The notes beneath the pieces are model-generated. The model ran no database searches, was not told the DNA's origin, and saw only the letters and a program-made list of their open reading frames with translations. A stretch of DNA of 64,000 nt. It comes from Nitrospirota bacterium (GTDB lineage: Bacteria; Nitrospirota; Nitrospiria; Nitrospirales; Nitrospiraceae). The DNA is taken from contig NSIK01000012.1 in the NCBI GenBank assembly GCA_002737345.1, positions 53-64,052 on the forward strand, in the 5' to 3' direction. Shown in pieces: positions 1-8,370 of the stretch (position 1 is the stretch's first letter; the number at the start of each line of letters is the position of its first letter). The position numbers and the translations under genes are program-made.

Positions 1-228
1 CCTCAATCGGGGCCGGCGCATTATAACTACGCTTTGGCGCTGAATGCCCTGGGCGACACGGAGCAAGCGCGCCAACAGTTTCTAGAAGCAGCCAACCTGG
101 CTCCTGGCGATAAGGTGATCTGGGATTCGCCCGCGCTTCATCCATTCGGCAGCCCGGCTGGGCCCAAGGAACGTAAAGAACATCCCATGGCGACGGGCAG
201 ACCTGGTATGGGCAGCGGCCCTCGATAA
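1..228 (+). CDS. TPR-repeat protein, C-terminal end (partial)
   Basis: Frame 1 is open from the first base to a TAA at 226-228, so this is the tail of a gene that begins upstream. The first 35 residues form one tetratricopeptide unit: HYNYALALNALGD, then QARQQFLEAANLAP. A Pro/Gly/Arg-rich tail of about 35 residues follows and looks disordered. TPR units mediate protein-protein contacts; the partner cannot be deduced from this fragment. It lies 21 bp before bcp on the same strand. Confidence 0.7.
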   Translation, partial: PQSGPAHYNYALALNALGDTEQARQQFLEAANLAPGDKVIWDSPALHPFGSPAGPKERKEHPMATGRPGMGSGPR

Positions 229-249
229 TATACTGGAACTGGAGAGCGC

Positions 250-726
250 ATGACTGAGATGGCCGCAGAACTTGAAATCGGTGCTAAGGCGCCAGCTTTC
301 GCGCTTCCCGATCAATCGGGAAAGCCGGTGAAGCTGAAGGACTTTCTCGGCAAGCAGGTGGTGCTGTATTTCTATCCCAAGGACAGCACTCCAGGCTGTA
401 CGCAAGAGTCGTGCGATTTTCGCGATCACATTGCGCCGATCAAGAAAGCGGGGGGCGTGGTCCTGGGCGTAAGCTTTGACGGCCAGAAGTCCCACCAGAA
501 GTTTATCGAGAAATTTTCCTTGCCGTTCACGTTGCTCTGTGACGAGGACAAGGGCGTGGCAACGGTCTACGGGGTCTACAAAGAGAAAAGCATGTACGGC
601 AAGAAGTATTGGGGCATCGAGCGCAGCACCTTCGTGATCGATCAGACCGGCAAGTTGAAGGCGATCTTTAGAAAAGTGAAGGTCACGGGGCATGTCGATG
701 AAGTGCTGGCGGCCTTGAAAGCGTAA
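250..726 (+). CDS. bcp: Peroxiredoxin, Bcp/PrxQ type thiol peroxidase
   Basis: This thiol-dependent peroxidase reduces H2O2 and organic hydroperoxides in the cytoplasm, normally recharged by thioredoxin. The 158 aa are the usual length for the family. The active-site segment DSTPGCTQESCDFRD carries the peroxidatic Cys, with the resolving Cys five residues later, as in atypical 2-Cys PrxQ. The AhpC/TSA core runs through the FALPDQSG and YFYPKD segments. A GGAGAG ribosome site precedes the ATG. It probably acts alone in peroxide defence. The assignment is secure. Confidence 0.95.
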   Translation: MTEMAAELEIGAKAPAFALPDQSGKPVKLKDFLGKQVVLYFYPKDSTPGCTQESCDFRDHIAPIKKAGGVVLGVSFDGQKSHQKFIEKFSLPFTLLCDEDKGVATVYGVYKEKSMYGKKYWGIERSTFVIDQTGKLKAIFRKVKVTGHVDEVLAALKA

Positions 727-757
727 TTTCTTCCTGTTTTATGTGGCTGTGCGGACT

Positions 758-1621
758 ATGCGATTCCCATTCTTCAGAGCTTGTCTCTTGACTCTCCTCA
801 TTGTTTGGGCTGCGACCACCACTCTGTTTGCTGCTGAGAAGCTTCCCGGGACCTTGACGGTTCAAGATCGCCTCACCTCTCCCCACCAATCTGCCGCCAT
901 TGAAGCGATGCTGACCTGGAAGGGCTTCAAGACTGAGGCTGTTCTAGGCGGGGAGCCACTGGAGCTGCTGATCGCGGGCAAGGTCGTCGCGACTGCAGTC
1001 ACTGGTGGAGATGGGCGAGCCTTCTTCTCCTATACCCCCAAAGCCAAAGGGTCGATCTTTTTCACTGTGCGAATCGGAAATAGTCCAAGAGTTGCCGCGA
1101 CCGAGGCCGATGGAAATCTGGCCGTATGGGAACGGCGCGGCCCGATCATGGCGGTGGAGATGATCGCGCTTATGGACGGTCCAGTCGGGCAGGGGCCTTC
1201 CCTGATCTGGCCTGGGAAGGAAGCAGTGGGCAGGATTCCGATGCCAGATGCGGCGGAGGAGCTCGGCAAGGTCACGCAGTTCTACTATAACCTGCTCTAT
1301 GTGGTGACGGAGGATCAGGTGGCTGGTTCGACCAGCCAGGCCAGCGCCCAAGCCAGACAATGGCTCAAGGATCGGAAGTTTCCGGTTGGCCATATTCTCG
1401 TGCTGCCATCCGATCCCGCAGCGCTTGGGGTGAAGCTTGATGCCTTGCACGCGGACGGCTGGAAAACACTGAAAGTGGGGGTGGGGCGTACGAAGGCCTT
1501 TGCCGAAACATTTCTGCAGCGGCGGCTCGATGCTGTGATGGTGCCAGAGCCGGCCAAGGGAGACGCGCCGCGCAAAGCAAAGATTGCGAAGGAGTGGAAG
1601 GACGTGCGGCGGAAGTTGTGA
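758..1621 (+). CDS. Secreted protein with possible LNS2/HAD-like C-terminal domain
   Basis: A GTG at 743 is in frame, but ATG 758 puts the signal peptide (RFPFFRACLLTLLIVWAA, then a cleavage site near LFAAEK) at the N-terminus and is preferred. Residues about 30-120 look like an Ig-like beta domain of the kind that describes a rule such as unconstrained surface carriers. Residues about 135-287 contain ARQWLKDRKFPVGHILVLP followed by a DGWKTLKVGVG segment, which resembles the LNS2/lipin-type HAD fold. I see no clear DxDxT nucleophile motif, so enzymatic activity is doubtful. It is a predicted periplasmic protein of unknown role. Confidence 0.6.
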   Translation: MRFPFFRACLLTLLIVWAATTTLFAAEKLPGTLTVQDRLTSPHQSAAIEAMLTWKGFKTEAVLGGEPLELLIAGKVVATAVTGGDGRAFFSYTPKAKGSIFFTVRIGNSPRVAATEADGNLAVWERRGPIMAVEMIALMDGPVGQGPSLIWPGKEAVGRIPMPDAAEELGKVTQFYYNLLYVVTEDQVAGSTSQASAQARQWLKDRKFPVGHILVLPSDPAALGVKLDALHADGWKTLKVGVGRTKAFAETFLQRRLDAVMVPEPAKGDAPRKAKIAKEWKDVRRKL

Positions 1622-1822
1622 GAGGCCTTCCACTCTGGTGGGGGTACGGGACGAATGAGTCTTTGGCTGCAAGAAATTCGAACAAAAACTCTCTGGACTT
1701 AGGGTTTTCGAGCGACTCCCGCATCTTCCATTCACCTCCTCTATCCTTTACTATAAGCCTTTAGACTGTAGACTTTGGAGGGTAGGCGTTCGACTGTCCT
1801 TCTTTTATCGAGGCTTCTTCCC

Positions 1823-3184
1823 ATGAAGGCGAAAACGAGCTTTTCCTGCCAGGCTTGCGGGCATCAGGCACCTCGGTGGCTTGGCCGGTGCCCTGATTGC
1901 AGCGGCTGGAATACGATGAAAGAAGAGCGGCAGGCGCCGACCGGGAAGGGTCGGCCTGCTGCGATGAAGATTGCCCAGGCGAAGGCCACGCCAATTGCCG
2001 AGATTGAAGTGGTGGGTGAGGACCGGCGGCTGACCCATATCGGCGAGTTCGACCGGGTGCTGGGGGGGGGAGTCATTCCCGGCTCGGTCATTTTGATCGG
2101 CGGAGATCCGGGGATCGGGAAAACGACCTTGTTGCTCCAGGCTCTTCCGCGTCTCGCGTCGAAAGATGAATCGGTGCTCTATGTTTCGGGGGAGGAGTCT
2201 CCGAGGCAGATCAAGATGCGTGGGCAGAGGCTTGGCATCGAACATCCGAATCTGTTGATCCTGGCGGAAACCTCTCTTGAACAAATCCTCAAGGCGGCGC
2301 AGGAGATTCAGCCCGCCGCCGTGGTTATCGACTCAATTCAAACGGTCTATACGGAACAGATTACGTCCGCGCCAGGCAGTATCAGTCAGGTGCAGGAGGT
2401 GGCAGGCCAATTGATGTGGTACGCAAAGCGCAGTAGCGTGCCGGTCTTCATCATCGGCCATGTGACGAAGGAAGGGGCCATCGCTGGGCCTCGGCTGCTG
2501 GAGCACATTGTCGATACGGTCCTCTATTTCGAAGGGGACAAGGGGCATAGTTTTCGCATCCTTCGCGCGGTGAAGAATCGCTTTGGTTCGACTAATGAGA
2601 TCGGCGTGTTCGAGATGAAAGACTCAGGGCTGGAGGAAGTGAGCAATCCCTCCGAGTTGTTTTTGGCGGAACGGTCCCAGCGCACGACCGGGTCGGTGGT
2701 GGTGTCGAGCCTCGAAGGGTCGAGGCCGATTCTGGTGGAGTTGCAAGCGCTGGTCTCTTCCACGAGCTATGCGATGCCGAAACGTATGGCAAATGGGGTG
2801 GAGCAGAATCGGGTCTCGCTCCTGCTCGCGGTCATGGAAAAACGGCTGGGCATGCATCTGTCAGGGCAAGACGTCTATGTGAATGTCGTTGGGGGGATGC
2901 ATATCGACGAGCCGGCCATCGATTTGGGCATTGTGGCGGCGGTCACTTCAAGTTTGCGTGAAGTGCCGATTGAGCCTGGCCTGTTGGTCTTAGGCGAGGT
3001 GGGGCTCGGGGGCGAGGTGCGCGCGATCAGTCAGGCGGAGATGCGGATCCGTGAAGCGGCCAAAATGGGATTCAAACGCTGCCTGTTGCCGGAGCGGAAC
3101 CTGGCCAAGCTGGAACCGATCGATGGGATCGAATTGATCGGGATCAAGGAAGTGGGTGAGGCGTTAGATGTGGTGCTGGCGTAG
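1823..3184 (+). CDS. radA: DNA repair protein RadA (Sms)
   Basis: RadA is a RecA-related hexameric ATPase that drives branch migration in recombination intermediates. The order is canonical: an N-terminal C4 zinc finger (CQACG, then CPDCSGW), the Walker A segment GGDPGIGKTT, the RadA signature KNRFGST, and a C-terminal Lon-protease-like domain. The frame is open from a TTG at 1775, but ATG 1823 begins exactly at the conserved MKAKTSFSCQACG and gives the normal length of 453 aa. About 200 bp upstream hold no gene. Confidence 0.96.
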   Translation: MKAKTSFSCQACGHQAPRWLGRCPDCSGWNTMKEERQAPTGKGRPAAMKIAQAKATPIAEIEVVGEDRRLTHIGEFDRVLGGGVIPGSVILIGGDPGIGKTTLLLQALPRLASKDESVLYVSGEESPRQIKMRGQRLGIEHPNLLILAETSLEQILKAAQEIQPAAVVIDSIQTVYTEQITSAPGSISQVQEVAGQLMWYAKRSSVPVFIIGHVTKEGAIAGPRLLEHIVDTVLYFEGDKGHSFRILRAVKNRFGSTNEIGVFEMKDSGLEEVSNPSELFLAERSQRTTGSVVVSSLEGSRPILVELQALVSSTSYAMPKRMANGVEQNRVSLLLAVMEKRLGMHLSGQDVYVNVVGGMHIDEPAIDLGIVAAVTSSLREVPIEPGLLVLGEVGLGGEVRAISQAEMRIREAAKMGFKRCLLPERNLAKLEPIDGIELIGIKEVGEALDVVLA

Positions 3185-3204
3185 CCAAGTAAAAATACAA
3201 AATA

Positions 3205-3251
3205 CAAAATGCAAAATGGTCGGGCGAAGTCTTTTTGCATTTTGCATTTTG
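3205..3251. repeat. Perfect 14-bp inverted repeat containing a start codon
   Basis: The left arm CAAAATGCAAAATG (3205-3218) is an exact reverse complement of CATTTTGCATTTTG (3238-3251), with a 19-nt loop. The last three bases of the left arm are the ATG of the lipoprotein gene, and the right arm encodes part of its signal peptide. The left arm sits in a longer run of AAAATAC units. A related arrangement occurs at 8329-8370. In RNA the stem would bury the start codon. Confidence 0.75.
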
Positions 3252-4040
3252 AATTGTACCATTGCGCTTCTCGCGGGCTGTGCGTTGTTTGCGCCAAGGG
3301 AAGAGGCTCGTCTCCCTCTGGCGACGGTGGAGGGGCTGACGGCCTTGTTGAGTCAGAGAGAAGCGGCGCTTCAGACGATGAAGGGCCTCTTCAGCGCGAA
3401 GGTGCGGGGTGGAATCCTCCCGATCGCGGCCCGGGTGGAGGGCACCCTCTACTATCGCCGTCCTGACGCCATGCGTCTGCGAGGGTTTACCGCGGTCGGC
3501 AGCGAGCTCTTCGAATTTGTACAGACGGGCGACCAGTTCACGTTGCGGTTGCCGACGATGGGCCGTGTCCTGTCTGGCAATGCATCCGAGATGGGGGAGA
3601 TGGGAAAGCTGGCTAGGCCCTTTCAGCTGAGTGTTTGGGCGATGGGTGGCCTGCTGGGCATTCGTTCGATTGCGAAGGACGAGACTGCCACATTGGGGGA
3701 GGACGGAGATCGTTACAGGCTGGAGGTGTCAGGTCCCGCATCCAACGGGGCGCAGGTGCTGCGCCGGAAGTTATGGTTTGAGCGGCAGACTTGGCTCGTG
3801 GTGCGGGAGGATCGCCTCACGGAATCCGGTTCGGTGGAAGCGACCATCCAGTATGAGGACTTCCGCGCGATCGGTGGAGTTGCGGCAGTCTCCACTGGCA
3901 GCGAGGGGCAGTTGCGACGGCCCTTCAAGATTTCATTGGTGGATGGGAAGGGGCAGGGGAGCGTGGAGATGACGTTTCACGAGATGACCCCGAATCAACC
4001 CTTGACGGCGGCTGATCTCCCGCAGATCTCGCTCCGATGA
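3216..4040 (+). CDS. Outer-membrane lipoprotein, LolB/DUF4292-like
   Basis: A hydrophobic signal ends in the lipobox LLAGC, so residue 22 or so is the lipidated Cys. The rest resembles LolB/LolA-fold proteins (DUF4292-type) that handle lipoproteins or envelope lipids: residues about 60-110 read RVEGTLYYRRPDAMRLRGFT, and a WFERQTWLVVREDR strand lies near residue 190. ATG 3216 is chosen because earlier in-frame starts overlap radA and add a non-signal leader. The gene ends on an ATGA overlap with tsaB, so the two are probably cotranscribed. Family level is fairly sure; substrate unknown. Confidence 0.75.
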   Translation: MVGRSLFAFCILNCTIALLAGCALFAPREEARLPLATVEGLTALLSQREAALQTMKGLFSAKVRGGILPIAARVEGTLYYRRPDAMRLRGFTAVGSELFEFVQTGDQFTLRLPTMGRVLSGNASEMGEMGKLARPFQLSVWAMGGLLGIRSIAKDETATLGEDGDRYRLEVSGPASNGAQVLRRKLWFERQTWLVVREDRLTESGSVEATIQYEDFRAIGGVAAVSTGSEGQLRRPFKISLVDGKGQGSVEMTFHEMTPNQPLTAADLPQISLR

Positions 4041-4861
4041 AGGTGTTAGCCGTTGAAACCGCAACCTCCTGGCAGAGTGTGGCGATTCTCGATGGGACGC
4101 ACGTGCTGGCCCGGCACGATCAGGATGCAGGCGGGTCGCATGCCAAGCTCTTACTGCCTGTGATCGACCGGTTATTCAGCGAGTCTGGTGTGTCGCTGAA
4201 GCAATTGGATGGGCTGGTGGTATCGATCGGTCCCGGCTCCTTTACAGGACTTCGCGTCGGCCTGGCGACGCTCCTCGGGTTCCGCACGATCAGCCAGCTT
4301 CCTTTGGTCGTCGTCCCGACCCTTGAGGGCATGGCCTGGAATCTCCGGGGAACCTCGACGTTGCTTTGTCCTGTGCTCAACAGCCGCCGAGGGGAACTCT
4401 ATTGGGCGCTCTTTCGCTGGGCTAGCGAAGACCGGTTGGAGCGAGTGGTCTCAGAGCAGGTGGGCACGCCCGTCATGCTGGGGAACAGCCTCTCGGAATC
4501 GGCGCTTCTATTCGGGGAGGGCTGGACGGTTGAAGCCTCGGGCATCCGTGCGGCTCTTCCTCCCTCCGTTAAGATTGCCGAGGCGCCGGGCCAGGCGATG
4601 AAACCTTCGGCTGTGTCGATTGGGTTGGCGGGGATCGAACGGCTCCGCCGAGGTGAGCAGGCCGGGATGGGTATTAGCCCGTTGTACGTGCAACGGACCG
4701 CCGCGGAATTGAAGTATGAAGAATCCGGCGGCATTTCGCCTGTGCTGTTGCGGCAGGAACGGGTCGCGAAGAAAGTGCAGGCGCGGGCCACAGTGGTGCG
4801 AACTCCCTCCGGGCGCAGGAAGGCGACGCGCGAGAGGGACGGGACGCGGGGCGAAATATGA
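4037..4861 (+). CDS. tsaB: tRNA threonylcarbamoyladenosine biosynthesis protein TsaB
   Basis: TsaB pairs with TsaD and TsaE to put threonylcarbamoyl on A37 of ANN-decoding tRNAs. The ASKHA fold starts with VLAVETATSWQSVAILDG, and SIGPGSFTGLRVGLATLLGF is the conserved family signature. At 274 aa it is longer than the E. coli protein (about 230). The extra part is a basic tail (RATVVRTPSGRRKATRERDGTRG) with no recognisable domain. It overlaps the lipoprotein gene by 4 bp and rimI by 4 bp; tsaB-rimI linkage is common in bacteria. Confidence 0.93.
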   Translation: MKVLAVETATSWQSVAILDGTHVLARHDQDAGGSHAKLLLPVIDRLFSESGVSLKQLDGLVVSIGPGSFTGLRVGLATLLGFRTISQLPLVVVPTLEGMAWNLRGTSTLLCPVLNSRRGELYWALFRWASEDRLERVVSEQVGTPVMLGNSLSESALLFGEGWTVEASGIRAALPPSVKIAEAPGQAMKPSAVSIGLAGIERLRRGEQAGMGISPLYVQRTAAELKYEESGGISPVLLRQERVAKKVQARATVVRTPSGRRKATRERDGTRGEI

Positions 4862-5400
4862 TGAGTGGCGAATGGGTTATTGCGCCGGCGACGGTTGAAT
4901 CATTGCCGGATATTTTGGAAATCGAAGAAGCTTGCTTCCCCTCCCCCTGGACGCGCAAAATGTTGGAGGCGGAACTGAGCGGGAATCGCTTCGCACATTT
5001 TCTGTTAGCCAAGCGGACGACCCCTGGCAACGATGGTTTCCCCTCGATTATCGGCTATCTCTGTTTCTGGATCGTCTTTGAGGAAGTTAGGTTGATGAAC
5101 CTCGCGGTCATCGAGTCGATGCGGCACAAGGGCATCGCCAAAGCCTTGGTTGCGCAGGCTCTGGACGCGGGGGCGTCGCAGGGTGGGATGCGCGCCCTGC
5201 TCGAAGTGCGGGCATCGAACCATGCGGCCCAGGCTCTTTATCGAAGCTTGGGGTTTCGAGCCGCCACGACTCGGCCGGCTTATTATACTAATCCCTTAGA
5301 AGATGCGGTATTGATGGAACTGGACCCGATTGTATCGGAGGCTGCTCAAGTGGCAGAGGCATGCGATCGCGACGGAGGGCGTATCACGCCACTGCAGTAA
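4858..5400 (+). CDS. rimI: Ribosomal-protein-alanine N-acetyltransferase RimI
   Basis: This GNAT-fold acetyltransferase modifies the N-terminal Ala of ribosomal protein S18. The family start is present: EACFPSPWTRKMLEAEL. MNLAVIESMRHKGIAKALV contains the acetyl-CoA pyrophosphate loop (RHKGIA), and the catalytic Tyr region YRSLGFRAATTRPAYYTNP follows. At 180 aa it has about 25 extra C-terminal residues. It follows tsaB with an ATGATG start cluster, so coupled translation is likely. Confidence 0.92.
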   Translation: MMSGEWVIAPATVESLPDILEIEEACFPSPWTRKMLEAELSGNRFAHFLLAKRTTPGNDGFPSIIGYLCFWIVFEEVRLMNLAVIESMRHKGIAKALVAQALDAGASQGGMRALLEVRASNHAAQALYRSLGFRAATTRPAYYTNPLEDAVLMELDPIVSEAAQVAEACDRDGGRITPLQ

Positions 5401-5422
5401 TTTCATCACCAGAAGGTGCGAC

Positions 5423-5665
5423 ATGCTGACAGACAGTATGATTGCGGACCGGCTGCGCCTATCCAGTTACGAATTCCGTACACTGGAAAAATCCCACCGC
5501 CGGTTGGACCTGGAATTAATCGATTTGCAGAAGCGTCACGGGTTGACTCTGGTCGAAGCACAATCAAAGAAGCAGTTACAAAAAAAGAAACTAGCGACGA
5601 AAGATCAAATGGCCGAGCTGATCCGCGCCTATCGGAATCAAGAGCTGCAGGCCGCTATACACTGA
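5423..5665 (+). CDS. DUF465/YdcH-family small helical protein
   Basis: The 80-residue protein has the YdcH/DUF465 pattern: an N-terminal FRTLEKSHRRLDLELIDL helix, then KKQLQKKKLATKDQM, forming a helical hairpin with high Lys content. ATG 5423 is used because the longer frame starts inside rimI. The family has no established function. It lies between rimI and tatC on the same strand, close enough to be in one transcript. Confidence 0.75.
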   Translation: MLTDSMIADRLRLSSYEFRTLEKSHRRLDLELIDLQKRHGLTLVEAQSKKQLQKKKLATKDQMAELIRAYRNQELQAAIH

Positions 5666-5712
5666 GGAGCATCGTCGCGGGCTGGGGCAGCCCAGCAACC
5701 GGGACCGGAGTC

Positions 5713-6486
5713 ATGGCACAGATTCTCAATCCGCTTGCCGCGCATATCCGGACCGTCAAGCATCGCCTGATTACCATCGGGGCTACGCTGTTGGTGGCCC
5801 TGATGGTGTCCTTTACTTTTTCTGGGGAGATGGTCGCCTGGCTGAACCGCCCCTTCCCCAATCAGTTGGTATTCTATGGACCGACTGAAGCGCTCTTCGC
5901 TTCCATCAAAGTGTCGTTTCTGGCGGCGATTTTGGCGAGCATGCCGGTCATCTTCTATCAATGTTGGAAGTTTATTGAGCCGGCGTTGCTGCCCAAGGAG
6001 CAGCGCTGGGGCTTTCCACTATTTGCGCTCGCCGGGGGCTTGTTCGTGCTCGGCTTGGTCTTTTGCAATCTCGTCATTCTTCCGCTGGTCATCGAGTTTT
6101 TCGTCAGCTTCGGCATGGATCACGACGTGACTCCGCTTTTGAGCGTCGGGACCTATATCGATTTCAACGTCAAATTTCTGCTGATCTTCGGCTGTGCGTT
6201 CGAGTTGCCGTTGGTGCTAACCATTCTCGCGCGGGTTGGCGTGGTAACCGGAGCGACCTTGGCGAAGTATCGGAAGCACGCCATCGTGGTTGCCTTGATT
6301 TTCTCGGCCATCGTGACGCCGGACGCAACCCTCTTCACCATGCTCTTGATGGCTGTGCCCTTGCTGGTGTTGTATGAAATTGGGATCCTTGGCGCCCGTG
6401 TTTTCGGGCGTGGTGGCCCAACAGAAATTAGTTTGCCGCTTGATCCGGATTTGCCGATAGGACCGGCAGGCCACCGTGCCCGCTAA
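5713..6486 (+). CDS. tatC: Sec-independent protein translocase TatC
   Basis: TatC is the inner-membrane receptor that recognises twin-arginine signal peptides of folded proteins. The sequence shows six hydrophobic segments, the conserved FYGPTEALFASIKVS loop after the first, and FIEPALLPKEQRW after the second. ATG 5713 gives 257 aa starting MAQILNPLAAHIRTVKHR, matching the usual cytoplasmic N-terminus; the frame is open further upstream but overlaps the DUF465 gene. TatA/TatB are not in this window. Tat export suits molybdopterin enzymes, a theme echoed by the molybdate operon at 20.7-27.5 kb. Confidence 0.95.
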   Translation: MAQILNPLAAHIRTVKHRLITIGATLLVALMVSFTFSGEMVAWLNRPFPNQLVFYGPTEALFASIKVSFLAAILASMPVIFYQCWKFIEPALLPKEQRWGFPLFALAGGLFVLGLVFCNLVILPLVIEFFVSFGMDHDVTPLLSVGTYIDFNVKFLLIFGCAFELPLVLTILARVGVVTGATLAKYRKHAIVVALIFSAIVTPDATLFTMLLMAVPLLVLYEIGILGARVFGRGGPTEISLPLDPDLPIGPAGHRAR

Positions 6487-6660
6487 CAGGGTGCTGAGAC
6501 AGGGGCGGGTAGCTGGGACGATCCCCGTGCTCGCGCAACATGCGGCCTCGGAAGGCTCGCGTCGGCCGCGCGCAATGGGGATCGTCCCAGCCACCCTTAT
6601 AAAGTGATAGTTTGTTGCGGCCTTGTTGGAGGAACTGTTTGAACATCCTGCGCTAGGTTG
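6487..6660. repeat. MITE-like intergenic element, copy 1
   Basis: It begins right after the tatC stop with CTAACAGGGTGCTGAGACA and ends with TGTTTGAACATCCTGCGCTAG, imperfect inverted ends. Inside is a perfect 15-bp inverted repeat, GCTGGGACGATCCCC (6512-6526) against GGGGATCGTCCCAGC (6577-6591). Between those arms lies a shorter GCGGCC/GGCCGC palindrome (6542-6547/6564-6569). No protein is encoded. Related ends occur at 48.9 kb and 63.4 kb. It could also act as the tatC terminator. Confidence 0.6.
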
Positions 6661-6744
6661 GTCTCGCGCCAAAGCAATAGCAGTTGTGTTTTTACATGTG
6701 CTATTTTTGCAGCCGCTAGAACGCATGATGTGGAAAGGATTGGG

Positions 6745-7770
6745 ATGAATCGCTTTGGAATTGGTTTGGTCGTTGTCTGGTTGTGGATGAGCAGCGCTGT
6801 GGCGGGATTAGCTGCGCCAGCCCCGCCGCAAGGCGAGTCTGAGCAGAAGTTGACCAGCATTCAGGCTCTCACATCTGTGGGGAACAGCCTGATCTATGCG
6901 GGTTCGTTTGGCCATGGTCTCTTTCGCAGCGAGGATCGCGGCGCTACTTGGACGCGATCAGGCCAGGGCGTGACGGACCCTTTCATTCTGACCTTGACCA
7001 CGGGGAAGGACGGAACAATCTATGTCGGCACCTTCCGTGGCGGAGTCTTTCGTTCGCGCGATCGCGGAACGAGCTGGCAGGCAATCAACAGCGGGCTCAA
7101 GCATCTTGAAATCAAATCCTTGCTCGCAGCGGGGGAGGTGTTGTACGCAGGAACAGCCGACGGGGTTTATCGGCTGAGCGCGGCCAACGACCGTTGGTCG
7201 ATGGTCTCCACCGGTTTGAGCGATATTCTAGTTCATGCCTTGGCCCTCTCCTCCGATGGAACACTCTTTGCCGGCACCTCCGGGAAAGGCATCTTGCGGT
7301 TCAAAGCGCAGTCGACCGGGTGGGTGCGCCAGCAGCAGGGACTGAAAGACCATGAAGGTATGGTCGAGAACTTTATTCGCGTGCTGACGATCGATCCCGA
7401 AGGGAGCCTCTATGCCGGGACCTTCGACGGGGGAGTCTTTCGCAGTATCGATGCGGGGGTGACCTGGCGCTCTATCAGTCGGGCTTTGCCGAACGATTCG
7501 ATTCGCGGGATCCTTTTCAATAGCCGAGGTCTCTTCGTGGCGACGGGCCACGGTATTTTTAAAACGGTGGATAAAGGGAAACAGTGGATGCCGCTCAACA
7601 AGGGATTGACGAGCATGTCGGTCCAAGTACTGATCGAGTCCGGCGCCGGGCTGCTGTACGCCGGGACGAGCGAAGGGGCCTTCCGCAGCGATGACGACGG
7701 ACAGACGTGGCGCTCCATTAATCAGGGTCTTGAGGGAGGGGAGTCTCCGGCTCCCTTTAGTTTGCGTTAA
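6745..7770 (+). CDS. Secreted BNR/Asp-box beta-propeller protein
   Basis: A signal peptide (GIGLVVVWLWMSSAVAGLAAPA) precedes about seven repeats of the form IYAGTxxGGVFRSxDxGxTW. These Asp-box blades mark a sialidase-like or VPS10-like propeller. ATG 6745 is used since the in-frame start at 6658 adds an implausible leader that runs into the repeat element. Such propellers bind proteins or glycans; no catalytic residues of glycosidases are evident. It stands upstream of a cyclophilin, both possibly on one transcript (20 bp apart). Confidence 0.8.
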   Translation: MNRFGIGLVVVWLWMSSAVAGLAAPAPPQGESEQKLTSIQALTSVGNSLIYAGSFGHGLFRSEDRGATWTRSGQGVTDPFILTLTTGKDGTIYVGTFRGGVFRSRDRGTSWQAINSGLKHLEIKSLLAAGEVLYAGTADGVYRLSAANDRWSMVSTGLSDILVHALALSSDGTLFAGTSGKGILRFKAQSTGWVRQQQGLKDHEGMVENFIRVLTIDPEGSLYAGTFDGGVFRSIDAGVTWRSISRALPNDSIRGILFNSRGLFVATGHGIFKTVDKGKQWMPLNKGLTSMSVQVLIESGAGLLYAGTSEGAFRSDDDGQTWRSINQGLEGGESPAPFSLR

Positions 7771-7790
7771 CCAAGAAAGGGTAGAGGACG

Positions 7791-8303
7791 ATGTCAGAGC
7801 CGACCGAAAACACGCGAGCCACGATTACTATCAGCAGCAAAGGAGCCCAGCTGGGCGAGGTCGTATTGCGATTTTTTCATGATGTGGCGCCGGGCCATGT
7901 GAAGAACTTTACGAAGCTGGCTCAAGAGGGCTTCTATCAAGGCACGACCTTTCATCGGGTCATCCCCGGCTTCATGATTCAGGGCGGCGATCCCAACAGC
8001 AAGAATCCCGATCGCGCGTCGCACGGCATGGGGGGGCCTGGCTATCAGATCAAGGCCGAGTTCAACAGCCAGCCGCACAAGCGTGGCGTCATGTCCATGG
8101 CCCGCTCGACCGAGCCGGACAGCGCAGGCTCGCAGTTTTTCATTTGCGTTGCGGATGCGAACTTTCTCGATTGGCAGTACACGGCGTTCGGCGAAGTGGT
8201 CAGCGGAATGGACGTCGTGGATAAGGTTGTCGCCATGAAGCGTGACGGCCGAGATAATCCGTTCGAACGAGTCGAGATGACCGTCGCGATCAGCGAGAGC
8301 TGA
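7791..8303 (+). CDS. Cyclophilin-type peptidyl-prolyl cis-trans isomerase
   Basis: It speeds proline isomerisation during folding. The cyclophilin core is complete: FHRVIPGFMIQGGD, the AEFNSQPHKRGVMSMAR segment and the SQFFIC active-site strand, with the catalytic Arg in FHRV. There is no signal peptide, so it is cytoplasmic. The 170 aa are typical of the PpiB class. A GGGTAGAGG stretch lies ahead of ATG 7791. Substrates are unknown. Confidence 0.94.
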   Translation: MSEPTENTRATITISSKGAQLGEVVLRFFHDVAPGHVKNFTKLAQEGFYQGTTFHRVIPGFMIQGGDPNSKNPDRASHGMGGPGYQIKAEFNSQPHKRGVMSMARSTEPDSAGSQFFICVADANFLDWQYTAFGEVVSGMDVVDKVVAMKRDGRDNPFERVEMTVAISES

Positions 8304-8328
8304 TCGTTGCAATGTAAAATGGAAAATT

Positions 8329-8370
8329 CAAAATGAAGCCCTCCACTGGCAGCATTCGTTTTTCATTTTG
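8329..8370. repeat. Inverted repeat over a lipoprotein start codon (second example)
   Basis: CAAAATGA (8329-8336) pairs with TCATTTTG (8363-8370), and flanking AAAATGGAAAATT and CATTTTG copies extend the complementarity imperfectly. The ATG of the following lipoprotein gene is in the left arm and the signal peptide (SFCIL) is encoded by the right arm. It is the same layout and motif as at 3205-3251. Confidence 0.65.

Noticed and set aside
944-1735. Minus-strand frame of 263 aa opposite the secreted LNS2-like gene
   Set aside because: It has shadow-like composition; the opposite frame has a clean signal peptide.
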